The notes under the pieces: model-generated
The model's database searches: none
Told to the model about the DNA's origin: nothing
Seen by the model: only the letters and a program-made list of their open reading frames with translations
Assembly: GCF_947507565.1 (NCBI RefSeq)
Contig: NC_089184.1
Span: 2,170,001-2,234,000 of the forward strand
Direction: 5' to 3'
DNA length: 64,000 nt
From: Oscarella lobularis
Taxonomy: Eukaryota; Porifera; Homoscleromorpha; Homosclerophorida; Oscarellidae
In this document: positions 31,588 to 43,025 of the stretch, in pieces
Layout of the letters: every line of letters starts with the position of its first letter
Numbering within the stretch: position 1 is the stretch's first letter
Position numbers and translations under genes: made by a program

Positions 31588-33650
31588 TCAAACGTCATTT
31601 TCGTCCTCCTCGTCGGCGCGCGACGTCATCACAAATCCGTCGAAACGTCGAGGCAACCGGATGGTGCGACGTGGAAGCTCCGGAGGTACCGGTTTGTGGA
31701 AAGGCACTGTCTGAACTGGATGTGCACCCTTCGGTGCGGTTGGCTCAATCTGAATGGGCACATCGGAATTGCGGGCTTCTACTCTCGGAACGGTCTCTTC
31801 AGTTCCCGCGGGAACATCCGGCTCTACCGCTAGCAGTTCCGTTCGCTCGACTAGGAACAGACAGGTAATTAGGGACGCAACGCTTGCGTCCTTTCTTGTC
31901 AGCAGGGCTGACAACGAACGTAAACGTTACTTCTTTTTGTGGCGACAATACGAAACGGTCCGTCCCAGACTGAAAGTATCTTGTGAGCCTTGCCACGCAG
32001 ACGGGGTTTTGGTAGTAGACTAAATCACCGATAGTGTAAATCTCGTGATAAACTGGGGCTCCTCGCTGTTGGCGGTATTGAGCGGCAGTAAGTGTGGCGT
32101 CGACCACTTCTCAGGCAGCGGCCATGCGAGCTTGGATTTTTCGTAGATGTTTGCCTGTGTCGACTGCGTCGGGAAACGAAGCTCCGTACGCCGCTTTGGT
32201 GGGGGGAGACGAGGTCACCGACCATACAATAATTCGAAGGAAGACGCGCCGAGCGACGCTTGCGTGGACGTCCGGAACGATCCTAATGCGGTGTCCAGTG
32301 CGATGACCAGTTTGGTGACCTAATGCGGTGACCAGTAAGCGCGCAGATTGCCCAATAGAGTATGCGATTAAACCGCTCTACCAACCCGTTGCCTGTGGGT
32401 GATACGGCGTGGTGCACGTCTTTCGAATCCCGAGTCAGTCGCAAAGATGCCGGATAACTTTACTTTCAAAACTCGGTCCTTGATCCGAGTGCAATACGTG
32501 GGGCAGGCCGTGTCGCGCTACAACTCCGTCCATGAGAATGCGCGCGACTGTTTCGCTCTTCTGGTCGGTCGTCGCAAAACCTTTTGGCCAGCGGGAAAAA
32601 AGTCGGAAACCACCACCAACACGTAGCGGTTGCCCCGGGCGGTTCGTTGTAGCTCCAAGAAATCCATCGCGATCTTCTCAAAGGGTCCTCCAACTGGAAT
32701 CGGTTGCAAGGGTGCTTTCGGACGCGGCACGGCCGGGCTGGTTTGCTGGCAGCTGCTGCAGTGACGAATGTAGTAGTCAACGGACGAAGAAAAACGGGGC
32801 CAATAGTAGTAGCTTTGAAGTAGAGTCGCAATGATTTTGTTAATACCAGAGTGACCACCCATAGGGTCGGCGTGGACTTGCTGCAAAACGTCCGGAACGA
32901 GAGTCGAAAGTACAACTAGAATCTTCGTCTTGTCTAGTTGTGCTCCAAGACGGGTATTGCGGCACAACACGCCATCCTTCGCCGATCTCAAGCTGACACC
33001 ATATTTGGCGAAAACGTCGAAGCGCTCCAATCTTCCACAGGCCTGCAGCCGTCGGTCGGTCGGCGCCCTTGCGTAGACAAGAAATTACCGCGGCAATAGC
33101 TGGTTCGGCGGCTTGAGCAGCGACAAGCACGTCCGGCGAAGCAGAGGGAAGAGGCCTCGTAGCGGCGCAGATCCTCGACAGCACATCGGCAACCGTGTGA
33201 AGTCGCCCGGGTGTGTATACCACCTCGAAATCAAACTGACTGATGGCATGCAGCCAACGACCCATTCTTCCGGCGGGCTGTTTCATGGTGCGAACGTGCA
33301 CAAGCGGTGATCCGTAACACCTACGAATTTTGCTCCGACAAGATAGGGACGAAAGTGCGCCATTTTCCGTTTCACAGCAAACAGCTCCTTTTCCGTTGCG
33401 CCAAAATTGCACTCCGCTGGATAGAGCTCTTTACTAGCATAAGCGATGGGTCGAACCACGTCGTCAATAACTTGGGTGAGAACAGCACCGAGCCCTATAT
33501 CACTGGCGTTGGTATTGAGGCGAAACGGAGTGTTGAAACAAGGGAATGCCAGAACAGGAGCAGACGTAAGCTTTGTCTTAAAGGGGAAGTCTCATGGGTT
33601 CCACTTCCTCCATCGCATGAAAGATCTTATCAAAATAAAGCGTTCTGTAC
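31588..33650 (-). pseudogene. Ty3/gypsy pol relic (RNase H and integrase)
   Basis: Minus-strand order is RT/RNase H to integrase. LTSAPVLAFPCFNTPFRLNT, SDIGLGAVLTQV and AYASKELYPAECNFG are the start of RNase H (about 33640-33400), followed by DFEVVYTPGRLHTVADVLSR. The integrase zinc region has GGHSGINKII and HCSSCQQTSP; the core starts with PFEKIAMDFLEL and YVLVVVSDFF. Later pieces to about 31588 carry the C-terminal integrase region (QRGAPVYHEIYTIGDLVYY). Multiple shifts and stops are present. RT palm, gag and LTRs are not found. It is a different lineage from the young element at 43-49 kb. Confidence 0.8.
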
Positions 33651-33782
33651 GGCGATTAGCCGCTTTGGTACCTTTTTGAGCGTGCTGCGAGTTGTCGAAG
33701 TAGAGGTTGTGTCAGGATGGGCCTCGCCCCTACTATGCAGTGACGTCAGTGGTTCTTAGTGCGCACGCTATTCTGCCGAATA

Positions 33783-34346
33783 ATGTCGTCAATTGAGCCT
33801 TACAGCTTCGAACCGCGGCATGAAAGACCCGATTCTCAATACAGTGACGATTTTCTCCCTTCTATTTTGGATCAGAGCAGCGTCAGTAGCGTAACCGACA
33901 TTGATACGGTTGATCGTCTTTTTTTAAGGGCGTGGTGCACTTGCTACCGGTGCCACATTATGCCGTCTGAGCGAGAGTGCCGTTGTTGTCGAGAGGAAAA
34001 CGCACTTGACTGGAAGATGTACGGTCTGCAGTGCATTACTGACCATAAAAATTTCGGCGCAGTCTGTCTCAACGTCGACGTTCTGAGGACAGCTGTTGTG
34101 AGCATGAACGACGTCAGAAGAGGCGACATTACGGAGCCTTTGTCTAACAGGTATGCAGCGGTGTAACACTAGTCAACCCTACTGACTCTTCTTAGACTAC
34201 TAAGGCTAACTGCGTATCGACAGTTTACGTATTGGGTCCACGAACGACTTGGACGCGGAGTCCGAATTTGCCTCCCATCGTGTGTTGTAGTCGTTATAAG
34301 AAGGAAGTTTCTGGAAGAAAGTGGCCATTACGTCGGTTTTCAATGA
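33783..34346 (+). CDS. small protein with a P2X7-intracellular-like domain
   Basis: Two exons, 33783-34150 and 34196-34346, are joined by a 45-nt GT-AG intron and give an uninterrupted protein of 172 residues. After a short Ser/Asp-rich N-terminus the Cys-rich block WCTCYRCHIMPSERECRCCR is followed by CITDHKNFGAVCLNVDVLR, then LTAYRQFTYWVHERLGRG and RICLPSCVVVVIRRKFLEES. This matches the intracellular C-terminal ballast domain of P2X7 receptors, which binds zinc and also occurs as free-standing, often multicopy, genes in invertebrates. No channel segments are present. The start is the ATG 33783-33785. It is one of the few complete-looking non-transposon genes in the window. Confidence 0.85.
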
Positions 34347-34945
34347 GTGAATTTGACTGTTGGACCCTCAAACAGTCATTGACGATCGACCAATTATTTT
34401 TCGTCCAATATGCCCTCATCTGCTGAACGACGACTTCTGTAATCTTGATACGTCGCCAGTGGACTAGTCAAAGTCGGGCTAAGTTTCACCTTATCTCTGC
34501 TTTCTTGAGGTGTGATAGTAGAAGAAAAGGTCGGACTTTAGGCCTTTTCCCAATTTGTCGCATGCCACAGGCCACCCGTTTTGAAAGGCTTTTAGCGAGC
34601 AATCGTTACCAAGATTTTCGTGCATGACACTGAAAAAGCATTCGACGTCATCGGTAGAGCTAGACCGAGGATTTTCAGGGCCACATTCGGCGTTTAGGCG
34701 ACGTGGGAACTCCGTGCTTTCGATCTTACACTTGACGGCAATAAAAGTTTCTCTACTGAATTCAAGGACGTTTGTCTAAAGTCTAGAATTTTTTTATAAA
34801 AGGAGCAATGTGGCGCATTTTTCATACCCGTTCACTTTTAAAGTTGAAAAATCGCCGAGGCATTAAAATATGGCTACATGTCCAGAATAATCTGTTCTTA
34901 TCATTCCCCTTTAAAGAATGAGGCATCGTGGAATATTCCTCTAAT
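34347..34945. other. no gene recognised
   Basis: The 3' flank of the P2X7-like gene. Short open frames only. Confidence 0.4.
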
Positions 34946-34949
34946 AAGC

Positions 34950-35180
34950 TGATTTCAAAGTTGAATTGAATGCTTTTGTTAAACTGTTCAGCTGGGACAG
35001 GAAATCATTCCCTTCTTCTTTTGTACGTGTTCTGATCATGAAAATGTCATTAATGTATTGCTTACCAAAAATGCGGTATTTTGGTTATGTTTACATGAGT
35101 TCTTTTTTCAAATCTGCCTATAGAACAATGGATTACTTTTTAATTGTCAATTTATCTCCTGGTTTTTCATTTTTTCTTTG
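34950..35180 (-). pseudogene. Penelope RT active-site fragment (YxDD to YIND)
   Basis: The minus strand reads QYINDIFMIRTRTKEEGNDF, then LSQLNSLTKAFN, then a stop. It corresponds to the YIDD box and following strand of a Penelope RT, with the first Asp of the pair changed to Asn. A related fragment lies at 38455-38625 on the opposite strand. Confidence 0.75.
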
Positions 35181-35790
35181 TTCTTTGTGGCTGTCAATTG
35201 TCCACCGAATGAGCAAATGAAATTCAGTAAAGTATGATTTGCTTTTTTTCTTCAGACCAGCAGCAGGAACTTTCTAACAAAATGATTAGCAAAACGTCGT
35301 TTAACAGTGAACAACTCAAAGAACTAACTGTCGATGGCAAAGGCGTATTATGACAGCAGATTAATAAGTAATTTACGAGAACATTGTATCGCTTATTACC
35401 GAAAACCGAGGCGGTGGCAACGGAAAAAATAATTTAATTATTTGGCATTGCATTAGGAAAAATGCATTCAAAAAGAAAAATCGCCTTACCCCCAGCAAGC
35501 AGCGGAATTGCATACAAAACTTCTTCCAAACGGTCGCACAGCTCACTCTATATTCCAATCAAAACAGGACTTCGATTTCAATTTTAATGACGGATTGTCA
35601 CAAATGAGCAAGACGTCAGAGTTGCAGAAGAAAAGGCGAGAGACAGACGCTTCTGAGTTAAACGTTTATATATCAAGATTTTTTCTTTTATGATTTTGCT
35701 GCAGAGCGTTTTCGAGACAGTGTGGCCAAAGTTGGTGGAGAAAGACTTTTTCTATTTCAAATTTTCGTGCGCCATACCTTTTCGGGCATT
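35181..35790. other. no gene recognised
   Basis: AT-rich with short frames only. A possible exon at 35262-35350 (after TTCAG) has no recognisable motif. Confidence 0.35.
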
Positions 35791-36075
35791 CTTCTAAATC
35801 GGTCGTCGCCGAAAGAACTTCGCAACAAAATGTATTTAGAAAATTTTCCAACTTATCGAGTTTCAAAAATCAGCCATGGAGTAATGCTAGTTGGACCAAG
35901 CGGCAGCGGTAAGAACACGGCTGGGTCCGTGCTGTTTGTCGCACACCAGCGACTGGGAGTTGAAATTTCCTCCCACAATATCTATCCAAAGGTCGCATCA
36001 AGCATTGCCTCGCCATGACCATAAACAAAACACAAGGTCAAACTGTCAAAGTGACAGGGTGGCAGACACATAAAA
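35790..36075 (+). pseudogene. dynein heavy-chain P-loop fragment joined to a PIF1/Helitron-like motif
   Basis: The plus frame 35722-36018 contains YRVSKISHGVMLVGPSGSGK followed by a helix and HNIYPK. That is the pattern of a dynein heavy-chain AAA module, with an intact Walker A. Overlapping it in another frame, 36000-36060 encodes KHCLAMTINKTQGQTVKV, the motif VI signature of PIF1-family helicases such as those of Helitrons. Neither extends further. The junction of a host gene scrap with a Helitron-type motif fits transduplicated host sequence, but that is an inference. Confidence 0.6.
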
Positions 36076-36179
36076 ATGTTTTACAGACGGAAAATTTTAC
36101 TTCGGTTGCAGTCAAATATCCAGGTCAAACGGAAATATTCACATCTGCGGTGACGACTATCAGAAAGTCCTCTGCTAAC

Positions 36180-36435
36180 ATACTTATCTGTGTACGCATG
36201 CATCTATCTGTTTGTCTGTCTAGTTTTTGCTTGTCTGTGTTTGCATCTGTGTGTTCGTGTGTGGATCTTCTGCCTCTGTTGCATTGCCTGCATGAGTCTG
36301 TCTCCGTATCTGCGTGTATATGTACTTTCTGCCTATTTGTCTCTGCATCTGCATGTGTGTTTATGTGTTGTTTCTGCCTCTGCATCTGTCTGTGTGTCTG
36401 TATAGTTTCTGGGTAGATTCTACCTCTGTCTGCAC
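36180..36435 (+). repeat. TCTG/TGTC-rich simple sequence
   Basis: Irregular repeats of CTGTCTGTGT, TGCATCTG and related units. Cys-rich open frames over this stretch in several phases are artefacts of the composition. Confidence 0.8.
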
Positions 36436-37795
36436 AGCAAATAGGTATCCTAACCTAACCTGTGCTGCCTTTACTAAACGAACACCAAGCCTTAAATATT
36501 GAAATAGAGATAAAGTCGCAAGTAAACGTCAAGGGATAATACGCGACTCTGCTGCTCCGGCCGATTCCGCTCTCTCCATGGAACGACTCAACGAACGAAC
36601 GGACGGCAACGGGTCGTATTCGCAGCTCCTGTTAGAACGAATCGCCGACAAATGAACGGACGGCAACGCGCCCGTCTTCTAGCAGCTCTCGTTAGTTTCA
36701 ACGGACAGTAGCGCAGAATCATCCCCAGCTTCTGAGGATTCAAAATAATATGGCCCGAAATTTAATCCAAAATTGCAGTTTTTGAGCGTTTCTTCCGTTG
36801 GTATAAGAGCTTTAGTAAAAAGAGCAAGCAAGATTTTTTAATTGTTATTTCCTGTTGCAAGAACCTTTAGACACGACTACAAAGAAAGTTTGTGTTGAAT
36901 TGGGACGCTATCAACGGTGACTGTCGGTGCGGTTACGTATTTCGAAAGCTATACTGTTGAGAAACAAGTAATCGATACGAAGAGGATTTTCGCTGCTGCC
37001 AACCAATCGTAACAACATTAGAAAAGTTTTAAGAAACGATGAATTGGTTTAATGTTTTAATGAAATCCTTAAAGCAACGTATTTTTACAAGATATATATA
37101 TATTGTTTTTGAATAAAACAATGCATCTTTTGCATTGCTACTGCTTCGGAATTTCCAATTGCAATGATTTCTCAAACAGTGCCTCTACATTTCGTGCTCT
37201 CAAAAAACACAAGATTTTTTAGAATACACAATTATAAATTACTTTTGGAATATACTGAACGCAATTTGTTTGGACGCTCTTCTGCACGTGCCTGTAACCG
37301 GCGAAGGAATTGTTTTCATTTACGTCGACCTAAAGGCACATCTGATCAGTAACAGAAGACCATAAAGCTGTTTTGTTTATGTGTGAATATGACTCCTACC
37401 TAGAATGCCTAATCTTACCCAAACTAAACGAAAAATAAAATGAAAAAGGCCCTTGGTCTTTTTCAGCGATGCATTTGAAAACAGCGAAAAAACGCTTTAA
37501 GGTGGAAAAGCAGCGGAAAAAAACTACTTTAACTGACCCCGTCCGCAAAGAGAAAGCATTGTCTTAGCATAATTCCATAAAAATACTTTAAACAGCTTAG
37601 TATGACGGAATATTTCAAGCCAAGGTGAAATGTGTAGCTAGGATTGTGGTAGGTACTGTCAACGTTAACTGCGAGTACCAAAGTATAAATGTTAAAGAGG
37701 AAGGAAGCAATGTAAACCTTTATACATGTATTGAAAAGATATTAAAACCCTAAAGCGCGCTAAAAGAAAAACATTTTAGAATGCTCCGTACGGGA
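36436..37795. other. no gene recognised
   Basis: Contains the related blocks GAACGAACGGACGGCAACG and AAATGAACGGACGGCAACG at about 36592 and 36650, but no gene that I can support. Confidence 0.4.
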
Positions 37796-38255
37796 GAAAG
37801 GCACTTGTCACTTGTCACTTGTTCCAAGGTTCTTGTCACTTGTCACTTGTTCCAAGGTTCTTGTCACTTGTCACTTGTTTTGAAATATGACTCTGGCAGG
37901 CCACTATAGCTTCTTAATGTGATTCATTAAAACATCCATGAAAAAATGACATACCTTGAGGGACGCATTTGTGAAGAAATAAACTTACTCGAGGAATGGC
38001 GGAGAAAACAAAGTGTAAAAAAATTCCACTGTAAACTGGCGTGTGATTTACTTGTTCCAAGTCACTTGACACTTGTCACTTGTTTTGAAAAATGACTCTG
38101 GCGGGCCACTATAGCTTCTTGATGTGATTCATTAAAATATCCGTGAAAAAATGACATACCTCGAGGAAAGCAATTGTGAAGAATAAACTTACTCGAGGAA
38201 TGGCTGAAGAAACAAATTGTAAAAAAATTCCTTTGTAAACTGGAGTGTGATTTTC
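37796..38255 (+). repeat. nested tandem repeats: CTTGTCACTTGT units and a 205-bp duplication
   Basis: A short unit, CTTGTCACTTGTTCCAAGGT, is iterated three times at about 37804-37870. The sequence from there to about 38048 is then repeated in the same orientation at 38049-38255. The matching ACTCTGGC blocks start 205 bp apart. The two long copies differ at scattered bases. Confidence 0.85.
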
Positions 38256-38454
38256 TAAAAAGGAGCAGAAACGTTTTCTAAAGACAATGAGGGCCAAAAG
38301 GAGGGTCCAAAGCATTAAACGACAGGTTAGAACCTAATTGCATTTTCTAAAATTAGAAGAAACATTATCTAAAGACGAGGAAGCAAGATACAAAAAAGCA
38401 AAGACAGACTGGAAATCAAGAAAATAAAACGACATTTAATTAAAACCTAAGTTT

Positions 38455-38625
38455 CATTGTTCTAAGGGCAGATTTGAACAAATCGTGTAAGCACCACCAA
38501 AAAAGTGCATTTATGGTAAGCAATTCCTAGATGACATTAACATGATCTGAACTCGTACAAAAGAAGAACTGAATAATTTCCTTTCACAGCTGAACAATTT
38601 TAACACAAGCATTTAGGTAGCAGGG
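38455..38625 (+). pseudogene. Penelope RT active-site fragment, opposite orientation
   Basis: The plus strand reads KQFLDDINMI, a stop, then TRTKEELNNFLSQLNNFN. It is similar base by base to the complement of 34970-35135. The active-site pair here is LDD. It is too short for function. Confidence 0.7.
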
Positions 38626-39355
38626 GGCGTGGTCAACGTTGCTAGGGGTAGGCGGTTTGTTTGGACTAAGGAATGAGAGAACGCGCGTTCCTTTGGGACG
38701 GAGTTACAGCGTAGTGAGCGTCGGGAAGGCCCTTTAGTCGCGATGTTTGACTTTTCGACGTCCGATTTTGACGAAGCGACCGCTTCGAAAGCGATCGTCT
38801 GAGCTTTTTCGAAGATATAACTAGGCGATTTTCGTCGATAAACTACATAGTGAACAAAATCGCGCCGTTTTTATATAGAAAGTGGTCGCCGCAAACAAAA
38901 AACTGCCAGTAATTCTGAGAGGAAAGCGATATTCCATAAACAGCTCTCGTTATTGCTTCGAAGAATTTCTGCCGACCGTAATCTGTGTAGCGTGTTTGCC
39001 GAAAATGGACGTCGAAAAGAGAAAAACTGCTCTCGAAGTCCGAATTACGTACTGTAGCTACTTATGCGGGGGGGAAGGGCTGAAAACCGAGGAATACACT
39101 TACGCCTAGCTAGTACGCTAATTGATCTACGCGTGCTACCACTTTTCTTACTCAGTTTGAGGAACCTTTTTTGCTTTTCGCGTCGATGCCCAAACGTTTC
39201 TAAACTTCTGCTGGCAGAGTTCCCGTAGGTGACGTCATCATGATGATGAACGAATACACTTTTCTGTCATCATATTGATTTTAGGAAAAATGATGCTACG
39301 TCATTTTCCACTACTCGTTAACATCAAAAGGACATGCCCAATCAAAATCGTCTTC
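38626..39355. other. no gene recognised
   Basis: A short frame starts with MFDFSTSDFDEATASKA at about 38743, and an open frame at 38882-39109 has no recognisable motif. These could be exons of an unknown gene. Confidence 0.35.
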
Positions 39356-39361
39356 GTAACT

Positions 39362-39625
39362 CTAATCGAAGTCGTTATCAATAAGTTTTCTTGAAGGACG
39401 AGCAATTCGGCCTGATCGTCTCTCGGGAATTAGAACTTCGTCCTCGTCGCTCTTTTCCTTGTCGCTCACTTCCTTGTCGCTGTATTCCTCCTCTCTCTGA
39501 ACTGTTAGTGTCTCTCCCTTCTTCGATGTCTTCTTCTTTCGTACTCTCACTTCTCTCCCACCATTGTCACTGTCACCGTTGTCGCCTGACTCCTCCCCTC
39601 CAAACGCCCCTGCTTGATACTGCAT
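39362..39625 (-). other. possible last exon of an acidic protein
   Basis: The minus-strand frame is rich in Glu, Asp, Ser and Lys and ends in RRSGRIARPSRKLIDNDFD before a stop, a basic tail followed by an acidic end. It continues upstream to about 39690 in an open frame. Composition suggests a nuclear protein. I recognise no domain. Confidence 0.35.
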
Positions 39626-39949
39626 TCCTTCTTTCGCTTTCTGATTTCTGCTTCTCTTTTTCTTTGCTTTGTGCTGAACCGCTCTCCTTTTTTCGCCTAT
39701 CGTCGTTCTTTACATCGGCGAACTATTCACGCTAAGCATGTTTTTGCACATATTGCCGTCGTATGAATGCTTCCCGGACATCCGGCAGGTTGCATCATCT
39801 TATAAATAGAACTGGCACCGTGATTAAAATAGGAGGCGGCGAGGTTGCGGCGGTTTCCACCAGCAACGGGCCTCTGAATAAGGTTTTTGGAGCGAATCTC
39901 CAAACAACGTTATGAGATGCTTCATTCTACAATAATCCAGGTCATATAC

Positions 39950-41520
39950 AATAATACGCCCACACGCATAAGTAGCCTCACCGCGTTTTGTTTGCATCCG
40001 TGTTCACACCGAGAGTAATTTTCTGTCCGAGAGCTTTTCAAAGATGTCTTGCAGGGAATGAAAAAATGCATGTGACATCGACGATTTTGTTGCGTCGTAC
40101 GCTGTCGCTCCTTTCGCCTTATCGACCTGCCATTTGCACCAGGAGTCTTGTCCAGCGAGGCAGTACCGATGACGCTCCTCTTCGGTTTTTGGGCAGCAGG
40201 AGTGATCGAATATGCTGTCATTGCAACGAGTTGAGTGTTCTTCAGCGAAGATGACGTCAACGGCTTCGATTTGAAGCTGGTACTCAGCCTTATGCAATGC
40301 CGTCGAGTAGTAAAGTATTGCATTTTATGCGGCGACCATGGCATCTACATTGCCGATGTTTTGGCGAATTGCAAGACCGCAATAGTTTTGAGATCTAAAA
40401 ATATTGTTCTAAAAATTTCAATTTTTGTCTTGATGTACTTATCGATCGCTGCATCTGTCAGTCGTCCATTTCCGTGTGCTTTTCCGCCGTGCTCCATAAA
40501 AGTATCAGAAACTTTCCTTTTTCTCGATCTCAGTTTTGCGCCTATTTGTTTTTTGACGTGTCCTACGCAGTCTTCTTTCTCGACTTTGTTCGTCTCCGTA
40601 TATCTGGCAATATTTACATTTATCTTACCCTTAGCCAAGAGTCAGTAATTTACCTGTTCATCGGCAACTTTTTTATAGGATTTTGAATCACCATCACCGA
40701 GAAATCGACTATACCTTAGCAATCCGGAAAAACACGTTTACGACTCAGATTCAACGTTCACCTGAGTTTGAATCTTTCGAGTGACCTTCCAAATATCACG
40801 CCAGCTCCCTCGGCCTCCATCGCGTTGGAGGAAAGTCTTTCGGCAGTGGGGAGCGTGCTCTTCCTTTCTTCTAAGAAGTTCTTCACGTTCCTGATCTGGC
40901 TACTTCTCTATTCGACTACAGATCTTGCAGTCCGTACAAAAAACATTGTAGTCGATAACGCAACCGGTATCATGAAGAACGACAGGTTGCAGGCCGACGT
41001 GGGAGGAATGTCCACGCTTCATCCACGTTCCGTCAAAGAGACTTTTGTATTGAAAAAAGCAATTGGGTGAATACCATTCTTTTCTCGATGACATGATACG
41101 GCAGCCATAGCAGACTCATTGAAAACCTAAGTTTTCAAACTTCATATTAGTGTGCCATCATGTTTGACATAATACTAAAGTTTACTCCATTCAACGCTGA
41201 TGTGCCTGACGTGAGTGTCCCAGCTGTCACGCAATGAAGGCGGAGGCATGACGAAGGCGGCGGCGCAGAAGCGAACAATCGCTTGGCAACTTGTTCCCAT
41301 TAGTACTACACCCGTTTTAGCTCGACGATTTACGTCGCAGCAGTTTCCGCGTTCGCTGCCCGTAACTTTGCTCGACGAATCGAATACGAGTGTGTCCTTT
41401 CTGCACGGTTATGCAATGCATGCGAAGTCTGGAGCAAAGGCCTCTGCGCGACTCCGAAATTTCGTGAAGAGACAGACCGCTTTTTCCGCAAAACTTACAC
41501 GCAAGCACGGTCATCAGCGT
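39950..41520 (-). pseudogene. Mutator-like transposase relic (invertebrate PF20700-like family)
   Basis: Minus-strand pieces follow one protein. The Cys-bearing N-terminal block LACKFCGKSGLSLHEISESR comes first (about 41515-41320). Then come LFDGTWMKRGHSSHVGL and CVIDYNVFCTDCKIC (41070-40905), NAMEAEGAGVIFGRSLERFK (about 40830-40760), SRFLGDGDSKSYKKVADEQ (40720-40660), and EDCVGHVKKQIGAKLRSRKR with GNGRLTDAAIDKYIK (40638-40400). The last block is CLAGQDSWCKWQ with FFHSLQDIFEKLSDRKLLS (40297-40004). All are hallmarks of this DDE family, and the DGT, DGDSKS and DSWCKW motifs are easy to see. Frameshifts, stops and possible introns separate the parts, so it is not functional. Terminal repeats were not found. 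Confidence 0.85.
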
Positions 41521-41654
41521 GGAAAAATAGGTAATTGATATCGACTAATCGATAGCCGCTGACGGAAAAGTACGACGGTGTGGAAAGCGCCGGTGTTTCC
41601 ACTCGGACGGGGTGTAATTTTCCGCCCTTTATCTAACGCCGAAATTCTTTTAGG

Positions 41655-41885
41655 CAACCAATGACACGAAAACATTTTCGCATAACTCGATAAGTACCGT
41701 GGCCCTGGAGTGCCATTATCTTGCGAAGAACAACTTGACATTAAACTTTAAACGAGATGGGGTTTAGGCATCTTGACATTGAACGAGATGGGGTCTAGGC
41801 ATCTTGACATTGAACGAGAAAGCATTGGACAACAACAACAACAACAAAAACAACAACAGTTTGGGCATCTTGACATTGAACAAAG
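41655..41885 (-). repeat. CATCTTG-loop-CAAGATG minisatellite, inverted copy
   Basis: Units such as GCATCTTGACATTGAACGAG recur about four times, followed by a CAA-rich tract. The flank AGTGCCATTATCTTGCGAAG and the units match, in inverse orientation, the larger array at 56042-56560. Confidence 0.75.
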
Positions 41886-42503
41886 TAGACAAAGTTAGTC
41901 ATTCATGCAGCAAAGTGAAATTGGAGATTTGTTATCAGAAAAGTCGCAGGGAATTCGTTTGGCAGGCTTCAAATGCACCTTATGCTGTCACTTACTCAAT
42001 TTGTAGAATAGAGATTAACTGCCTTCGCACAATCAATTTTTTGACGCAGAAAAGAACACGTTGTTCAGCATCAATGTTCCTGCTAGCACCAGAACTTCAA
42101 CGCTACAGCCTAAAACTTTGACTGCTTCAAGAAATTATGTGAGTTCTTTATCGTTTCCGCATAGCCCTATCGCTTCAGTAATAGTTGCTCGTTTGTTGGC
42201 TTTTTCGTTTGTTCGTTCTTTCCTTTCTTTGTTTGTTGATTCCGCTGTTCCTTTCTTTTGTACATAGCCTGCCGTATCCTGAGACTGCTACGCCTTTGCA
42301 GGAAGAATAGTAGGACGTACACGCATGTACCTACGCATATTTGATCGGCTCCGTAGAGGATTTTTTGCTGAATAACGTAATGTATATTGTATATTGCCTT
42401 CGCAGACGTAAAACTATGTTAGTCCCTTTTCCTAGTACTAGGCTTAGTCGTGAGAATGGGCGAAAGCGTAAAATCCCGTCTAACAATTTACACAGAAGCG
42501 CAG
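41886..42503. other. no gene recognised
   Basis: No recognisable gene. The left flank of the MITE. Confidence 0.4.
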
Positions 42504-42505
42504 TA

Positions 42506-43023
42506 CAGTCAAACCTCTAAATAGTGGACACTCTCGGGACAGGTGCCAGTGTCCACGATAGGGAGGTTGTCCACTCCAAGAGGTTCGCCTTTATTTTGAT
42601 AAATAAAGGTACATTGTTACCTGTAAGCTAAACAATAAATTCGTCTACGGTTGTTTGCCTCTGGAAACGTCTGCGGCAGGCAGCGACGCTATCATTGACG
42701 AAACCGACATCTTGGGCTACTTCTGAACATTGTTTGGACTCCAAGTATAACTTTATACGTCCTTGAGCGTTTTCACGAATTCGGGAAAGCTGCTTATTCT
42801 GAGTTGAGCTTCAATTTCTGCTGTCATCTGAGCTACAGAGAACATTAGGCAAGAATATAACGTCTGTTTCAGAGAGATTAGTGTCCACTGTGCAGAGGCT
42901 GAGTGTGCACTATCAGAGGTCGCAATGTACTGCAAAGTACTGAAAGTCAAACGGGACTTTGGTTAGTTTCCACTGTTTAGAGGTGTCCACTATTTAGAAT
43001 GTCCACTATCAGAGGTTTGACTG
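42506..43023. mobile_element. Tigger-type MITE
   Basis: The element starts with CAGTCAAACCTCTAAATAGT at 42506 and ends with the inverted sequence ATCAGAGGTTTGACTG at 43023. TA duplications lie at 42504-42505 and 43024-43025. Copies of GTGTCCAC or GTCCACT repeat in both arms, as is usual for subterminal binding sites. At 518 bp it has no transposase. Its ends resemble those of the element at 21025-22979 (CAGTCGAACC), so a related transposase could act on it. Confidence 0.88.
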
Positions 43024-43025
43024 TA

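Noticed and set aside
36015-36502. Cys-rich small proteins on both strands
   Set aside because: They arise from TCTG/TGTC simple sequence and are open in several frames at once.
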